Shown here: positions 8,139 through 16,962 of the stretch, in pieces | Numbering within the stretch: the first letter of the stretch is position 1 | Layout of the letters: each line of letters begins with the position of its first letter | NCBI GenBank assembly: GCA_021787395.1 | Contig: JAJYLZ010000021.1 | Span: forward strand, 1-53,141 | DNA from: Chloroflexota bacterium | GTDB lineage: Bacteria > Chloroflexota > Limnocylindria > Limnocylindrales > CSP1-4 | Reading direction: 5' to 3' | Length of the DNA: 53,141 nucleotides | Notes under the pieces: generated by a model | Databases searched by the model: none | What the model was told of the DNA's origin: nothing | What the model saw: the letters and a program-made list of their open reading frames with translations, nothing else | Program-made: the position numbers and the translations under genes

Positions 8139-9254
8139 GTGAAACTCTCGGTCATGCAGGAGAACCTGGCGCGCGGCCTGTCGGTCGTCTCGCGGGCCGT
8201 CTCGTCGCGGAGCACACTCCCGGTGCTCGCCAACGTGCTGCTCCGGACCGAGGATGCGGGGCTCAAGTTGACGGCGACCAACCTCGAGATCGGCATCACC
8301 TGCTGGATCCCCGGCCGCATCGACACCGAGGGCGCGACCACCATCCCGGCCCGCCTGCTCACCGACCTCGTGGGCGCGCTCCCGTCGTCGGAGAAGGTGG
8401 ACCTCGAGCTCCAGGGGACCGACACGCTGCACATCCGCTGCGGCCGCTTCGCCACCCACGTGAAGGGCATCGACGCCGACGAGTTCCCGACCATCCAGAC
8501 CGCGGGCGAGCGCCCGACGACACGCATCAGCCAGAAGATCCTGCGCAAGGCCCTGGCTGAGACCACGTTCGCCGCGGCGAGCGACGAGGCCCGGCCGATC
8601 CTCACCGGGGTCCTGGCCAGGTTCGAGGGCGACCGCCTCACCCTGGCCGCCGCCGACAACTACCGGATCGCCGTGCGGACCATCGACGTCCTGGACCCGG
8701 TCGAGGCGGCGTCGGTGGTCATCCCGGCCCGCTCGCTCCACGAACTGGAGCGCGTCCTCGCCGACACGGACGATCCGGTCGAGCTGGTGCTCGCCCAGGC
8801 GCGCAACCAGGTGCTGTTCCACATCGACGGGATCGACATCGTGTCGCGCCTGATCGACGGCCAGTTCCCCAACTACCAGCAGGTCCTGCCGGCGTCGCAC
8901 GCCACGGTCGCCGAGCTCGACCGCGAGGAGCTCCTCCGAGCCGTCCGGCCGGCGGCGCTGATCGCCAGCTCCTCGGCGAACATCGTGAAGCTCCAGGTGG
9001 GCGGCGACGGCGCCGGCATCACCGTCACCGCCGCCGCCGAGGTGGGCGACTACACGGGCGACGTGGAGGCGTCGATCGAGGGCGATCCGACGACCATCGC
9101 GTTCAACGCCCGCTACCTCAACGACGTGCTCACCAACGTGACGGCCGACCGCTTCTCGCTCGAGCTGAACGGGCCCCTCTCGCCGGGCGTGTTCCGGCCG
9201 GTGGGCGATTCGGCGTACGTCCACGTCGTGATGCCCGTCCGGACGACCTCCTGA
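8139..9254 (+). CDS. dnaN: DNA polymerase III sliding clamp (beta subunit)
   Basis: 371 residues with the three-domain clamp architecture. The start MKLSVMQENLARGLSVVSRA and the motifs STLPVLANVLL, LTATNLEIGI and FAAASDEARPILTGVL are typical. So is the C-terminal YVHVVMPVR, the usual M-P-(V/M)-R ending that forms part of the peptide-binding pocket. The GTG start at 8139 is preceded by a GGAGAG Shine-Dalgarno about nine bases upstream. It is the first gene of a plus-strand replication block with recF and dciA. Confidence 0.96.
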   Translation: MKLSVMQENLARGLSVVSRAVSSRSTLPVLANVLLRTEDAGLKLTATNLEIGITCWIPGRIDTEGATTIPARLLTDLVGALPSSEKVDLELQGTDTLHIRCGRFATHVKGIDADEFPTIQTAGERPTTRISQKILRKALAETTFAAASDEARPILTGVLARFEGDRLTLAAADNYRIAVRTIDVLDPVEAASVVIPARSLHELERVLADTDDPVELVLAQARNQVLFHIDGIDIVSRLIDGQFPNYQQVLPASHATVAELDREELLRAVRPAALIASSSANIVKLQVGGDGAGITVTAAAEVGDYTGDVEASIEGDPTTIAFNARYLNDVLTNVTADRFSLELNGPLSPGVFRPVGDSAYVHVVMPVRTTS

Positions 9255-9286
9255 CGGACGCCGGCCGGGGCGTCGAGGGGGCGCCC

Positions 9287-10450
9287 GTGGACGCACCGAT
9301 CCTGCGCGGCCTCTCGATCCGCGACCTGCGAGGCTACGCCTCGCTCGACGTGGTGTTCGAGGCGGGCCCGCAACTGGTCCACGGGCCCAACGCGGCGGGC
9401 AAGACGAGCCTGCTGGAGGCGATCGTCCTGCTGGCGTGGGGGCGATCCCACCGCACGGGCGCCGAGGGCGAGCTCGTCCGCTGGGGCTGCGAGCTCGCGC
9501 GGGTCGAGGCGCGGGTGGGTCGGGCGGACGCCGCACCCGACCCGCGCGACGCCATCGAGGTGGCCCTGGTGCGGACCGGGTCGGGCGGCGCCCGCAAGCG
9601 GATCCGCGTGAACGGCGTCGCCCGCCGCGCGGGCTCGCTCGCCAGCACGCTCCGGACGGTCATGTTCGCCCCGGAGGACATGCTCCTCGTGTCCGGGTCG
9701 CCGTCGCTCCGCCGGGAGGCGATCGACGCGCTCGCCGGCCAGCGGTCGATGGGCTACCTGCGCGACCTCGCCACCTATGGGCGGGCGCTCCAGCAGCGCA
9801 ACGGCCTGCTGCGGCTGATCCGCGAGGAGCAGGCCGAGCGCGCGGAGTTGAGGTTCTGGGACGCACAGCTGCTCGAGGCGGGGACGGCCGTGCGCGAGGA
9901 GCGCCATCGGCTGCTGGCCGCGCTCGCCGAGCCGCTGGCCGTCGCCCATGCGGAGATCGCGCCGGACGAGGCGGCCTCGGGCCGCCTCGAGGTCGTGTAC
10001 ACCACCAACGCCCCCCAGCAGGGCGGCGAATCGGTGCGCGACGCCTTGGCCAGGCGCCTGGCCGAGACGGCCGACAAGGAGGTCTGGAACGGGACCACGC
10101 TGGTCGGGCCGCACCGCGACGACGTGACCTTCGAGATGGGCGCCCGGCCGCTGGCGTCGTTCGCCTCCCGCGGGCAGCAGCGCACGGCGATCCTCGCGTT
10201 CAAGCTCGCCGAACTCGACCTGCTGACCGCGCTCGACGGCCGGCCGCCCCTCCTCCTGCTCGATGACGTGTTCTCCGAGCTCGACCCCGAGCGGCGCGCC
10301 CACCTCGTCCGTCGGATCGCCGCCCTGCCGCAGGCGTTCGTGACCACGACCACGCTGGGCGACATCGACCCCGCCCTGCGCTCGATCGGCACCGCCTGGG
10401 CGGTCGCTCCCTCTGGCGACGGCACCGCTGCCCTGGTGCGGGGCGGATGA
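9287..10450 (+). CDS. recF: RecF, recombination mediator ATPase
   Basis: 387-residue SMC-like ABC ATPase that helps RecOR load RecA at gaps. Walker A is GPNAAGKTSLLEAI (about 35-48). The RecF-typical LRGYASLDVVFEAG is near the start, and MFAPEDMLLVSGSPSLRREA is seen mid-protein. The signature ASRGQQRTAILAFKLAELD and Walker B/D-loop LLLLDDVFSELD come near the C-terminus. GTG start at 9287 with GAGGGGG upstream. It overlaps the next gene by four bases. Confidence 0.95.
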   Translation: MDAPILRGLSIRDLRGYASLDVVFEAGPQLVHGPNAAGKTSLLEAIVLLAWGRSHRTGAEGELVRWGCELARVEARVGRADAAPDPRDAIEVALVRTGSGGARKRIRVNGVARRAGSLASTLRTVMFAPEDMLLVSGSPSLRREAIDALAGQRSMGYLRDLATYGRALQQRNGLLRLIREEQAERAELRFWDAQLLEAGTAVREERHRLLAALAEPLAVAHAEIAPDEAASGRLEVVYTTNAPQQGGESVRDALARRLAETADKEVWNGTTLVGPHRDDVTFEMGARPLASFASRGQQRTAILAFKLAELDLLTALDGRPPLLLLDDVFSELDPERRAHLVRRIAALPQAFVTTTTLGDIDPALRSIGTAWAVAPSGDGTAALVRGG

Positions 10451-10815
10451 GCGCGGACGATCCCGAGTCCCCGGCGCGCCGGCGGCGCCCCGACCGGGTG
10501 GGCGACCTGCTGCCCGAGGCCGCCCGCCGCCTCGGCCTCGAGGACCAGCTGCGCTTGGCCCGCGCCATCGCAACCTGGGAGGCGTTGGTCACCGAGCGCG
10601 TCCCGCCGGCGGCGGGCGCCTGCCGCCTGGTGGCGCTGGAGCGCGACACCGTGGTCGTCGAGGCCGACGAGCCGATCGTCGCGGCCGAGCTGCGTATGCG
10701 GGCGACCGAGCTGCTCGGAGCGTTCTCGAGGGCTCCGGGCGGCGCTCCCGCGCGCTTCCTCAGACTCCTGGCGGGCGGCGGCCGCGAGCGGGGGGACCGT
10801 CGGCCGCGCGTATAA
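10447..10815 (+). CDS. dciA: DciA-family (DUF721) helicase-loading protein
   Basis: 122 residues of the DUF721 family: RVGDLLPEAARRLGLEDQL, then W-EALVTERVPPA and a small KH-like core (LVALERDTVVVEAD, ELRMRATELL). DciA homologues help load the DnaB helicase in bacteria lacking DnaC/DnaI-type loaders. Position directly after recF (ATGA overlap) is the conserved Gram-positive arrangement. Its TAA stop lies inside a TATAAT box for the next gene. Confidence 0.85.
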   Translation: MSADDPESPARRRRPDRVGDLLPEAARRLGLEDQLRLARAIATWEALVTERVPPAAGACRLVALERDTVVVEADEPIVAAELRMRATELLGAFSRAPGGAPARFLRLLAGGGRERGDRRPRV

Positions 10816-10816
10816 T
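10811..10816 (+). promoter_or_regulatory. TATAAT -10 box overlapping the dciA stop
   Basis: A perfect TATAAT lies at 10811-10816, across the dciA stop codon, in DNA that is otherwise extremely GC-rich. No convincing -35 is visible 16-18 bp upstream. It could start a transcript for the membrane protein at 10916, with a leader of about 93 nt. Confidence 0.4.
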
Positions 10817-10915
10817 CCGGGACCACTTCCGCCGCGCCGTGGGGCGCCGCGTCACCCGACGGACCTGACGCCCGTCGCCGCTCCAGTCGAGGTCACAACC
10901 AGCGAGGCTTGCCCC

Positions 10916-13231
10916 TTGGCCGTCCGTCTCCAGCTGAAGCTCGGCGCCGTCACCGACCATGACCGGCTGCCGGATTCGCCGGACACCGTCGTGGTCGTCG
11001 AGCCCTCAGTGGGCTCCGTGGCCCGGACCAAGGGCAACCTGTACCTGCTCGTGACCTCCCGCGTCCCGGGGCCCAAGGCCCGCGAGGCGACGCGCCTGGT
11101 GGCGGAGACCATCCGCAACGAGTACTACTACGACGAGTCGGCGGGCATCCGGCAGTGCCTGCTCAAGGTGATCACCTCGGCCAACAAGCGGCTCGCCCAC
11201 CAGCGCGAGAAGCTGGGCCTGGGCGCGAGCGCCGACGGCACTGGCCCCGTCGGCGTGGCGGTGGCCGTCGTGCGCGGCCGCGAGCTGTACGTGGCGACCG
11301 TCGGGCCCGCCGAGGCCTACCTGATCCGTCAGGCGCGCCTGTCCACGCTGCCCGACCCGAACGCCGAGCGCGGGCTGCCGGCGGCCGAGCTGGTCCCCGA
11401 CGTCTGGCGCGGGGAGCTGGCGGTGGGCGACGTGCTGTGCCTCATCTCGGCCAGCGTGATGGCCGCCGTCGGCACCGACACGCTCAAGGACGCCCTGGTC
11501 ACCCTGCACCCCCAGTCGGCGATGGACCACGTCCACGCGCGCTTCGCCGCGTCGGACGGCCGCGGCAGCGACAGCGCGCTCGCCTTCGAGGCCACCGAGG
11601 TCGGCGCCACCTACAAGCAGAAGACGCTGATCCCGGTGCGCCCGGCCGAGCCCCTTGCCGGCTCGCCCGATCGGGGCCCGCTGCCGCTCGCGGACACGGT
11701 GGCTGCCGGCGCCGCGGCGGTCGGGGACGGGGCGGCTCGCGCGCGCGATGCCGCCGGCAACGGGTTCCAGCGGCTCGTCTGGGGCATCCAGGACGCCCTG
11801 CCCAAGCGCGGCCCGGCCTCGCGGCGGGTGAGGGCGACCTCGACCAGGCTCGAGACGCAGCGGCGGGCCGCGTTCGCCTTCCTGGCCTTCGTCGCCGTGG
11901 CGGCTGTGCTCGGCGGGCTCGTCTACTTCGTCGGCGGGAAGGCGCCCCAGCCCAACCAGGTCATCCCGTCGGTGACCGCGGCCGAGCAGGCCTTCCAGGC
12001 GGCCCAGCAGGCGCTGGAAACCCTGACGAACTCCGGCCAGGACCTCATCGCGACGGACCCCCAGCAGGCGCTCCAGCTGCTGCGGACGGCGAACCAGGAG
12101 CTGGCCATCGCGGAGCAGGCTGGCTACTCGACGATCGCCACGGCGCCGCTCCGCGCTGAGATCAACGCGGGCCTGGACCAGCTGTACGGCGTGGTGCACG
12201 TGGACTCCACGCCGACGTTCACGTTCCCGGCCACGGCCGGCAAGGTCAACCTGACCGCCGTGATCCAGGGCAGCGACGGCGCGCCGTACATCCTCGACAC
12301 CGGCACCAACACCGTGTGGCGGATCGACCTCGTGAAGAAGGCCGCCGCGCCGGTCTACCGGGCGGGCCAGAAGATGGGCTCGGTGAAGACGGGCAACCCC
12401 AAGCTCATTGTGGTGGGCGGGCCAGACGTCCTGATCCTCGACAGCGCGAACGTGCTCTGGCGCTGGCGCCCCATCGGGACCGCCGGCAAGGGGACGCTGG
12501 TCAAGGTCAACATCCCCGGCTCGACCACGTGGGGCACGGACGTCCAGGTCCTGGGCACCTTCGTGTCCAACTTCAGCCAGGCGTTCTACAAGCTGTACGT
12601 GGTGGACCCGTCGCAGCAGAACATCATGGTGCTCTCGCCCAACAGCGACGGCTCGGGCTACACGACGGCGGCCGTGCCGCGCCTGCCCGCCTCGAGGGAC
12701 GTCAGCAGGATCACCTCGCTGCTGATCGACGGGGACATCTACGCCGCCGACGGCGGGGCGGTCGAGCGCCTGATCCCGAGCGGCGGCTGGAAGCCGGGCG
12801 GCCTGCCCGACACGGACATCCGGCCGGGCGCCGACTACACCACGATCGTCTCGCCCAACCTCCCCGACGGGACCTACTCGAAGGGCACGGGCGCGATCTA
12901 CGCCCTCGACGTCCAGAACCACCGGGTCGTCGCCTTCGCCAAGAACGGCGGCAAGTACCTCGCCCAGTACGTGCCCGTCGCGGGCGGCGTTGACTGGACC
13001 GGCATGCAGGACATCGAGGTGCTCCCGTCCCTCGGCACCGACGTGCCCAGCACCATGTGGTGGGTCTCGAGCAACACCTTCTACACCTCCACCCTGGTGG
13101 AGGCCACGGCCTCGCCGAGCGCCTCCCCGTCGCCGTCCCCGTCCAGCCAGCCGACAGCGTCGCCCAAGGCGACGGCCAAGCCCAAGGCGACGGCCAAGCC
13201 CAAGGCGACGGCGACGCCCAGGCCCTCCTGA
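10916..13231 (+). CDS. Membrane protein: degenerate PP2C-like domain plus extracellular propeller
   Basis: 771 residues. Residues 1-230 follow the PPM/PP2C fold pattern, but the metal-binding motifs are lost. DGMGG is replaced by SRVPG (48-52), GDSRAY by GPAEAY (130-135), SDGL by SASV (178-181) and DN by DS. A linker and one membrane helix (about 318-342) follow, then an Ala/Gln-rich helical stretch (345-420). A repeat-rich beta domain at 425-730 looks like a propeller (IYALDVQNHRVVAFAKNGG, IPSGGWKPGGLPD). The tail is a SPSPS and KATAKPKATAKP repeat. TTG start with GAGG upstream. It looks like an inactive phosphatase used as a sensor or scaffold, with an outside ligand-binding part. Specific function unknown. 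Confidence 0.7.
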   Translation: MAVRLQLKLGAVTDHDRLPDSPDTVVVVEPSVGSVARTKGNLYLLVTSRVPGPKAREATRLVAETIRNEYYYDESAGIRQCLLKVITSANKRLAHQREKLGLGASADGTGPVGVAVAVVRGRELYVATVGPAEAYLIRQARLSTLPDPNAERGLPAAELVPDVWRGELAVGDVLCLISASVMAAVGTDTLKDALVTLHPQSAMDHVHARFAASDGRGSDSALAFEATEVGATYKQKTLIPVRPAEPLAGSPDRGPLPLADTVAAGAAAVGDGAARARDAAGNGFQRLVWGIQDALPKRGPASRRVRATSTRLETQRRAAFAFLAFVAVAAVLGGLVYFVGGKAPQPNQVIPSVTAAEQAFQAAQQALETLTNSGQDLIATDPQQALQLLRTANQELAIAEQAGYSTIATAPLRAEINAGLDQLYGVVHVDSTPTFTFPATAGKVNLTAVIQGSDGAPYILDTGTNTVWRIDLVKKAAAPVYRAGQKMGSVKTGNPKLIVVGGPDVLILDSANVLWRWRPIGTAGKGTLVKVNIPGSTTWGTDVQVLGTFVSNFSQAFYKLYVVDPSQQNIMVLSPNSDGSGYTTAAVPRLPASRDVSRITSLLIDGDIYAADGGAVERLIPSGGWKPGGLPDTDIRPGADYTTIVSPNLPDGTYSKGTGAIYALDVQNHRVVAFAKNGGKYLAQYVPVAGGVDWTGMQDIEVLPSLGTDVPSTMWWVSSNTFYTSTLVEATASPSASPSPSPSSQPTASPKATAKPKATAKPKATATPRPS

Positions 13232-13247
13232 CGCTCGCCGACGGGCT

Positions 13248-13940
13248 GTGATCCCGCTTCGCGACCCGTCTCCGACGCGCCGGCAGCCGATCGTCACGCC
13301 GGTGCTCATCGCGCTCTGCTTCGCGGCCTTCGGCTACGAGTTGTTCGTCGTCACGACGGGCGGCGACCGGGCGCTCGAGGACCTGGCCCGGACGTGGGGC
13401 CTCGTGCCGGCCTCGCTGATGGGGGCGCTGAAGGCCGGCGACCCCATCTCGCAGCCGGTGCTCGCCGTGTTCACGAGCATGTTCCTGCACGGGGGATGGG
13501 CGCACATCCTGGGCAACATGCTGTTCCTGTGGATCTTCGGCGGCCGGGTCGAGGACCGACTGGGCCGACTCGGGTTCATCGTGTTCTACCTGCTCGGCGG
13601 CGTGGCGGCCGCCGCAGGCCAGGTGCTGGAGAACCCCGCCTCCACCGACCCGATGATCGGGGCGTCGGGCGCCATCTCGGCGGTGCTGGGCGCGTACCTC
13701 GTGCTGTTCCCGCGCTCGCGGATCCAGTCCCTCGTGTTCCTCGGGTTCTTCTACCAGCTGCTCGCGGTGCCCGCCGCCGCCCTGCTGATCTACTGGTTCG
13801 TGCTGCAGGTGATCGACGGGATCGCCGCGCTGGGCAGTACCGACCTGACGGGGGGCGTGGCGGTGTTCGCCCACATCGCGGGCTTCGTCGCGGGCGCCGC
13901 CATCGCGCTGCTCCAGCGGCTCCGCGGATCGGTGGGATAA
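13248..13940 (+). CDS. Rhomboid-family intramembrane serine protease
   Basis: 230 residues, six or more membrane helices. The start MIPLRDPSPTRRQPIVTPVL, FTSMFLHGGWAHILGNMLFL (the HxxxN region) and the catalytic serine motif GASGAISAVLGAY are seen. The partner histidine is in FAHIAGFVAGA. The family cuts membrane proteins within the bilayer. I chose the GTG at 13248 because it gives the standard IPLRD start; the frame is open further upstream but overlaps the preceding gene. Both catalytic residues are present, so activity is expected. The substrate is unknown. Confidence 0.9.
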   Translation: MIPLRDPSPTRRQPIVTPVLIALCFAAFGYELFVVTTGGDRALEDLARTWGLVPASLMGALKAGDPISQPVLAVFTSMFLHGGWAHILGNMLFLWIFGGRVEDRLGRLGFIVFYLLGGVAAAAGQVLENPASTDPMIGASGAISAVLGAYLVLFPRSRIQSLVFLGFFYQLLAVPAAALLIYWFVLQVIDGIAALGSTDLTGGVAVFAHIAGFVAGAAIALLQRLRGSVG

Positions 13941-13947
13941 TCAGGCC

Positions 13948-14523
13948 ATGGCGGAGAACCGCGACGACACGCTCGAGATGGCCGTCGAGAGCGTGCGGGT
14001 GCAGATGTCGACCGGGCGCCACGTCCTGCTCCTCAAGGAGGTCGGGCTGGGCCGCATCCTCCCGATCTGGATCGGGCCCTGGGAGGCGAGCGCCATCGCG
14101 ATGCGCCTCCAGGGCGTCACGCCGGAGCGGCCGCTCACCCACGACCTCCTGGGGACCGTCATCGCGACGCTCGGCGCCCGCCTCGAGCGGGTCGTCATCG
14201 TGGCGCTGGCGGACGAGACGTTCCACGCGCGGCTCGTCCTCGCGACGCCCGACGCGCGGTTCGAGGTGGACGCGAGGCCGTCTGACGCCGTGGCGCTGGC
14301 CGTGCGCCTCGAGGTGCCGATCTACGCCGCCGCCGAGGTGCTCGACCGGGCCGCCAAGGCCGTCGACCTCGAGGAGGGCGACGAGGAGGGGGCGGAGGCA
14401 TCGTCCGAGGACCGGGCGTCGGGGCAGCGCGGGTCGGTCGACGCCGGGTCGCTGGCGATCTTCCGGGACTTCGTGAACTCGCTGGACCTCGAGGACAAGG
14501 GCGGCAGCACGAGCGGGTCGTGA
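13948..14523 (+). CDS. Bifunctional nuclease family protein (DUF151)
   Basis: 191 residues with the BFN/DUF151 core: LLLKEVGLGRILPIWIGPWE, AIAMRLQGVTPERPLTHDLL, then VVIVALADETFHARLVL and the hallmark ARPSDAVALAVRLEVPIYAA. Plant and bacterial members have reported DNase/RNase activity or stress roles. The C-terminal 45 residues are acidic and low-complexity. A GATAAT box (13936-13941) lies six bases before the ATG and there is no usable Shine-Dalgarno, so a leaderless transcript is possible. Coupling to the rhomboid stop eight bases upstream is the alternative. Confidence 0.88.
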   Translation: MAENRDDTLEMAVESVRVQMSTGRHVLLLKEVGLGRILPIWIGPWEASAIAMRLQGVTPERPLTHDLLGTVIATLGARLERVVIVALADETFHARLVLATPDARFEVDARPSDAVALAVRLEVPIYAAAEVLDRAAKAVDLEEGDEEGAEASSEDRASGQRGSVDAGSLAIFRDFVNSLDLEDKGGSTSGS

Positions 14524-14545
14524 GGGCCCGCCGGGGCGCGCCGGG

Positions 14546-15343
14546 CTACTCGCCCAGGATCGGCCGGCCCCGCCGCATCGCCCGGTCGCGGTTCGCCCAC
14601 AGTCGAAGCCGGAGCATCCAGAAGTCCTTGACCGCCCGCCAGATGACCGACGGCTTGGCGCCGGTCGGCGAGCCCGCGGTCCGCGGGTAGTGCGGGACGC
14701 CGACCTCCGCGATCGAGCGCCCGGCCTGGCGGATCTTGTTGAGCAGCTCGGCCGAGAAGAAGGCCCCGCCGGACTCCACCCGCACGCCCTCGAGCGCCTC
14801 GCGCCGGAACAGCTTGCAGGCGCAGTCCACGTCGGTGACCCGGAGCCCGAAGAAGATCCGGTTGGCGAGCTTGTAGGTGCGCGCATAGGCGATGCGCACG
14901 AAGGGGTCGGCGCGCTTGATTCGGTAGCCCACCACGACGTCCGGGCGGTCGGGCTGCGCCATCCGCTCGGTCAGCCGGCCGATGTCGGCGACCTTGAACT
15001 GGCGGTCGCCGTCGGTGAACGCGAGCAGCTCGTAGCGGGCGTGCTCGAAGCCCGACCGGAGGGCGCCGCCGTAGCCGCGATTGGGGTTGTGGTGGACGAC
15101 CCGCACGACATCCGGGTGGTCCGCCGCCAGGCGGTCGGCGATCTCGCCGGTGCGGTCCCTCGATCCGTCGTCCACGGCGATGATCTCGAACGTCTCGGCC
15201 AGGTTCGGCAGGGTCTCGAGCGCCTCGACGACGAGGGCCCCGATGTTCGCCTCCTCGTTGTGGGCCGGGAAGAAGTACGACAGGCGCGGCACCCGTTGGG
15301 GCACAGCGGCTCCGGAGGCGGGTGCGGCGTGAGCAATGGTCAT
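14546..15343 (-). CDS. GT2 glycosyltransferase, polyprenyl-phosphate mannose synthase-like
   Basis: 265 residues of the DPM1/Ppm1-like GT2 group. SYFFPAHNEEANIGALVVEA, VDDGSRDRTGEIADRL, NRGYGGALRSGFEHA and FTDGDRQFKVADI (DxD region) are visible. There is no C-terminal membrane domain, which favours a soluble synthase loading a sugar onto polyprenyl phosphate. It is the third gene of a minus-strand set after two GT-C-type membrane proteins (ATGA overlap with the one upstream). This fits supply of polyprenyl-P-mannose to them. Sugar identity is inferred from family and context only; a related polyprenyl-P-glucose role is possible. Confidence 0.8.
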   Translation of the reverse strand: MTIAHAAPASGAAVPQRVPRLSYFFPAHNEEANIGALVVEALETLPNLAETFEIIAVDDGSRDRTGEIADRLAADHPDVVRVVHHNPNRGYGGALRSGFEHARYELLAFTDGDRQFKVADIGRLTERMAQPDRPDVVVGYRIKRADPFVRIAYARTYKLANRIFFGLRVTDVDCACKLFRREALEGVRVESGGAFFSAELLNKIRQAGRSIAEVGVPHYPRTAGSPTGAKPSVIWRAVKDFWMLRLRLWANRDRAMRRGRPILGE

Positions 15344-16962
15344 GGTGTGGTCCCCAGGCGGCCCGTCACGAGGAACAGGTTACCGGGGCGACCGACGGGC
15401 TGGATCGCGAACTGCTGGGCGAGATTTTGGATGTCCGAACCTGACTGTCGGATGACGTAGACGGGACGGCTGCCGAGGTAGCGGTCGATGACCGCGGACA
15501 GCGGCCCGAGCTTGTCCCAGACGATGTTGCTGTCGTCGATGATCTTGATGTCGGGCCGTCGCCCCTCGACGTCCTGGCCGTACCACATCGGCGTGGAGTA
15601 GCTCCACCACGAGATCACGACCGCGTCCGGGCTCATCGCGCCGAAGGCCTGGTCGAGCCAGTCGGACGCAGCCGTGTTGCCCGACTGGTCTGCCGCCTGC
15701 CGGCGAGCGCCAAGGTCGGCGGCGCCGGGGACCAGCATCGCGGCCCCCAGGGCGGTCGCCAGGAGCATCGTGAGCGCGAGGCGTCGGCGGTCCGGCGCCG
15801 GGGCGTCGGGCCAAGCCCCGCTCGCCGCCTCGTCCCGGAGCGTCTCGTCCGCGGCCGGCCCGGGCAGGATCGCCTCGACCACGGCCCCGACGAGGATCGC
15901 GATCCAGGTCCAGACGAAGAACACCGGACCGAGGTAGTAGCGCGTGATGTCGGCGTTGCTGTAGGAGGCCGCGAACGTCACGGTGACCAGGGCCGCCGTG
16001 CCCGAGAACAGCGCGTACTTCGGCTGCTTGACGGCCGCCAGGAACAGGCCGGCCGGGGCGAGCGCGGCGAGGGGCCCGAACTGGGCAATCCCCAGCTGCA
16101 CCAGCGAGTCGACCTTCGAGCCGACGTCGGAGAAGAGCCCGTGGACGTCGCCCTGGAACTGGCGGGCGAGCACCACGTCCCAGAACCCCTGCCACGTTTC
16201 GGGGTGGGCGTAGACGAGCGGCGCCCGGAACGGCCCTGCGCGCAGCGGGAGCTCGAGGTACAGCAGGGCGGCCACCCCGACCGCCGTGCCGACGGCGGCC
16301 AGGATCAGCCGCGGCCGCAGCAGCACGCGCGGCTCGACCGCCAGCACGAACAGGACGATCGACGGCGCCAGGATCAGGGCCAGCCCGTGGTTCGCGGCCG
16401 CGACCCCGTAGATCGCGGCGGCCAGGACGATGGCGCGGTCGCCTCTGCGCCGGTAGGCGGCATCGCCGGGGTGCCGCCTCCGCCCGTCCACCAGCGCCTG
16501 CCAGCGCAGCAGCGCGAGGGTCAGCGCGACGACGAGCAGGATGTGCAGCGCGTGGGCGTCGATCGCGCTGGAGATGTGCCAGACCACCGGCGTCAGGGCG
16601 AAGCCCGCGGCCGCCGCGACCCCGACCGGGAGCGGCACCCGCAGCCGCCGCGAGACCATCACCACGCCGCCGGCCGCGAGCGCCGCGCACAGGGCCGCGA
16701 ACAGGTTCATCAGGAAGGCGGGCTGGCCGAGCGGCCGCGCGACCATCGAGAACAGCCAGCCGAGGACCACCAGGGCCGGGAAGCCCGTCGGGTGCATCGT
16801 GCCCAGGACGGGCAGCACGGTCTGGGCCTCCCCCGTGTCCCAGAAGCCGAGGCCGGGGAGCAGCGTGGTGCGGTAGACGGACAGGGCCGCCAGCGCCACG
16901 AGGCCCGCGGCAACCGGCGTCAGGTCGGGCCGGCGCGCGGCTGCCCGGTCGCTACCAGCCAA
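15340..16962 (-). CDS. DUF2723 multipass membrane protein, GT-C type
   Basis: 540 residues, about a dozen membrane helices. The first outside loop carries GFWDTGEAQTVLPVLGTMHP then TGFP. This is the D-E/H-P signature of the DUF2723 family, which is related to protein O-mannosyltransferases. SSAIDAHALHILLVVALTLA and a C-terminal soluble domain (VISWWSYSTPMWYGQ) follow. It probably transfers a lipid-linked sugar to an exported acceptor. The start is a TTG at 16962, overlapping the upstream gene by 11 bp, and is not well supported. It precedes the GT2 gene with a four-base overlap. Confidence 0.8.
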   Translation of the reverse strand: MAGSDRAAARRPDLTPVAAGLVALAALSVYRTTLLPGLGFWDTGEAQTVLPVLGTMHPTGFPALVVLGWLFSMVARPLGQPAFLMNLFAALCAALAAGGVVMVSRRLRVPLPVGVAAAAGFALTPVVWHISSAIDAHALHILLVVALTLALLRWQALVDGRRRHPGDAAYRRRGDRAIVLAAAIYGVAAANHGLALILAPSIVLFVLAVEPRVLLRPRLILAAVGTAVGVAALLYLELPLRAGPFRAPLVYAHPETWQGFWDVVLARQFQGDVHGLFSDVGSKVDSLVQLGIAQFGPLAALAPAGLFLAAVKQPKYALFSGTAALVTVTFAASYSNADITRYYLGPVFFVWTWIAILVGAVVEAILPGPAADETLRDEAASGAWPDAPAPDRRRLALTMLLATALGAAMLVPGAADLGARRQAADQSGNTAASDWLDQAFGAMSPDAVVISWWSYSTPMWYGQDVEGRRPDIKIIDDSNIVWDKLGPLSAVIDRYLGSRPVYVIRQSGSDIQNLAQQFAIQPVGRPGNLFLVTGRLGTTP

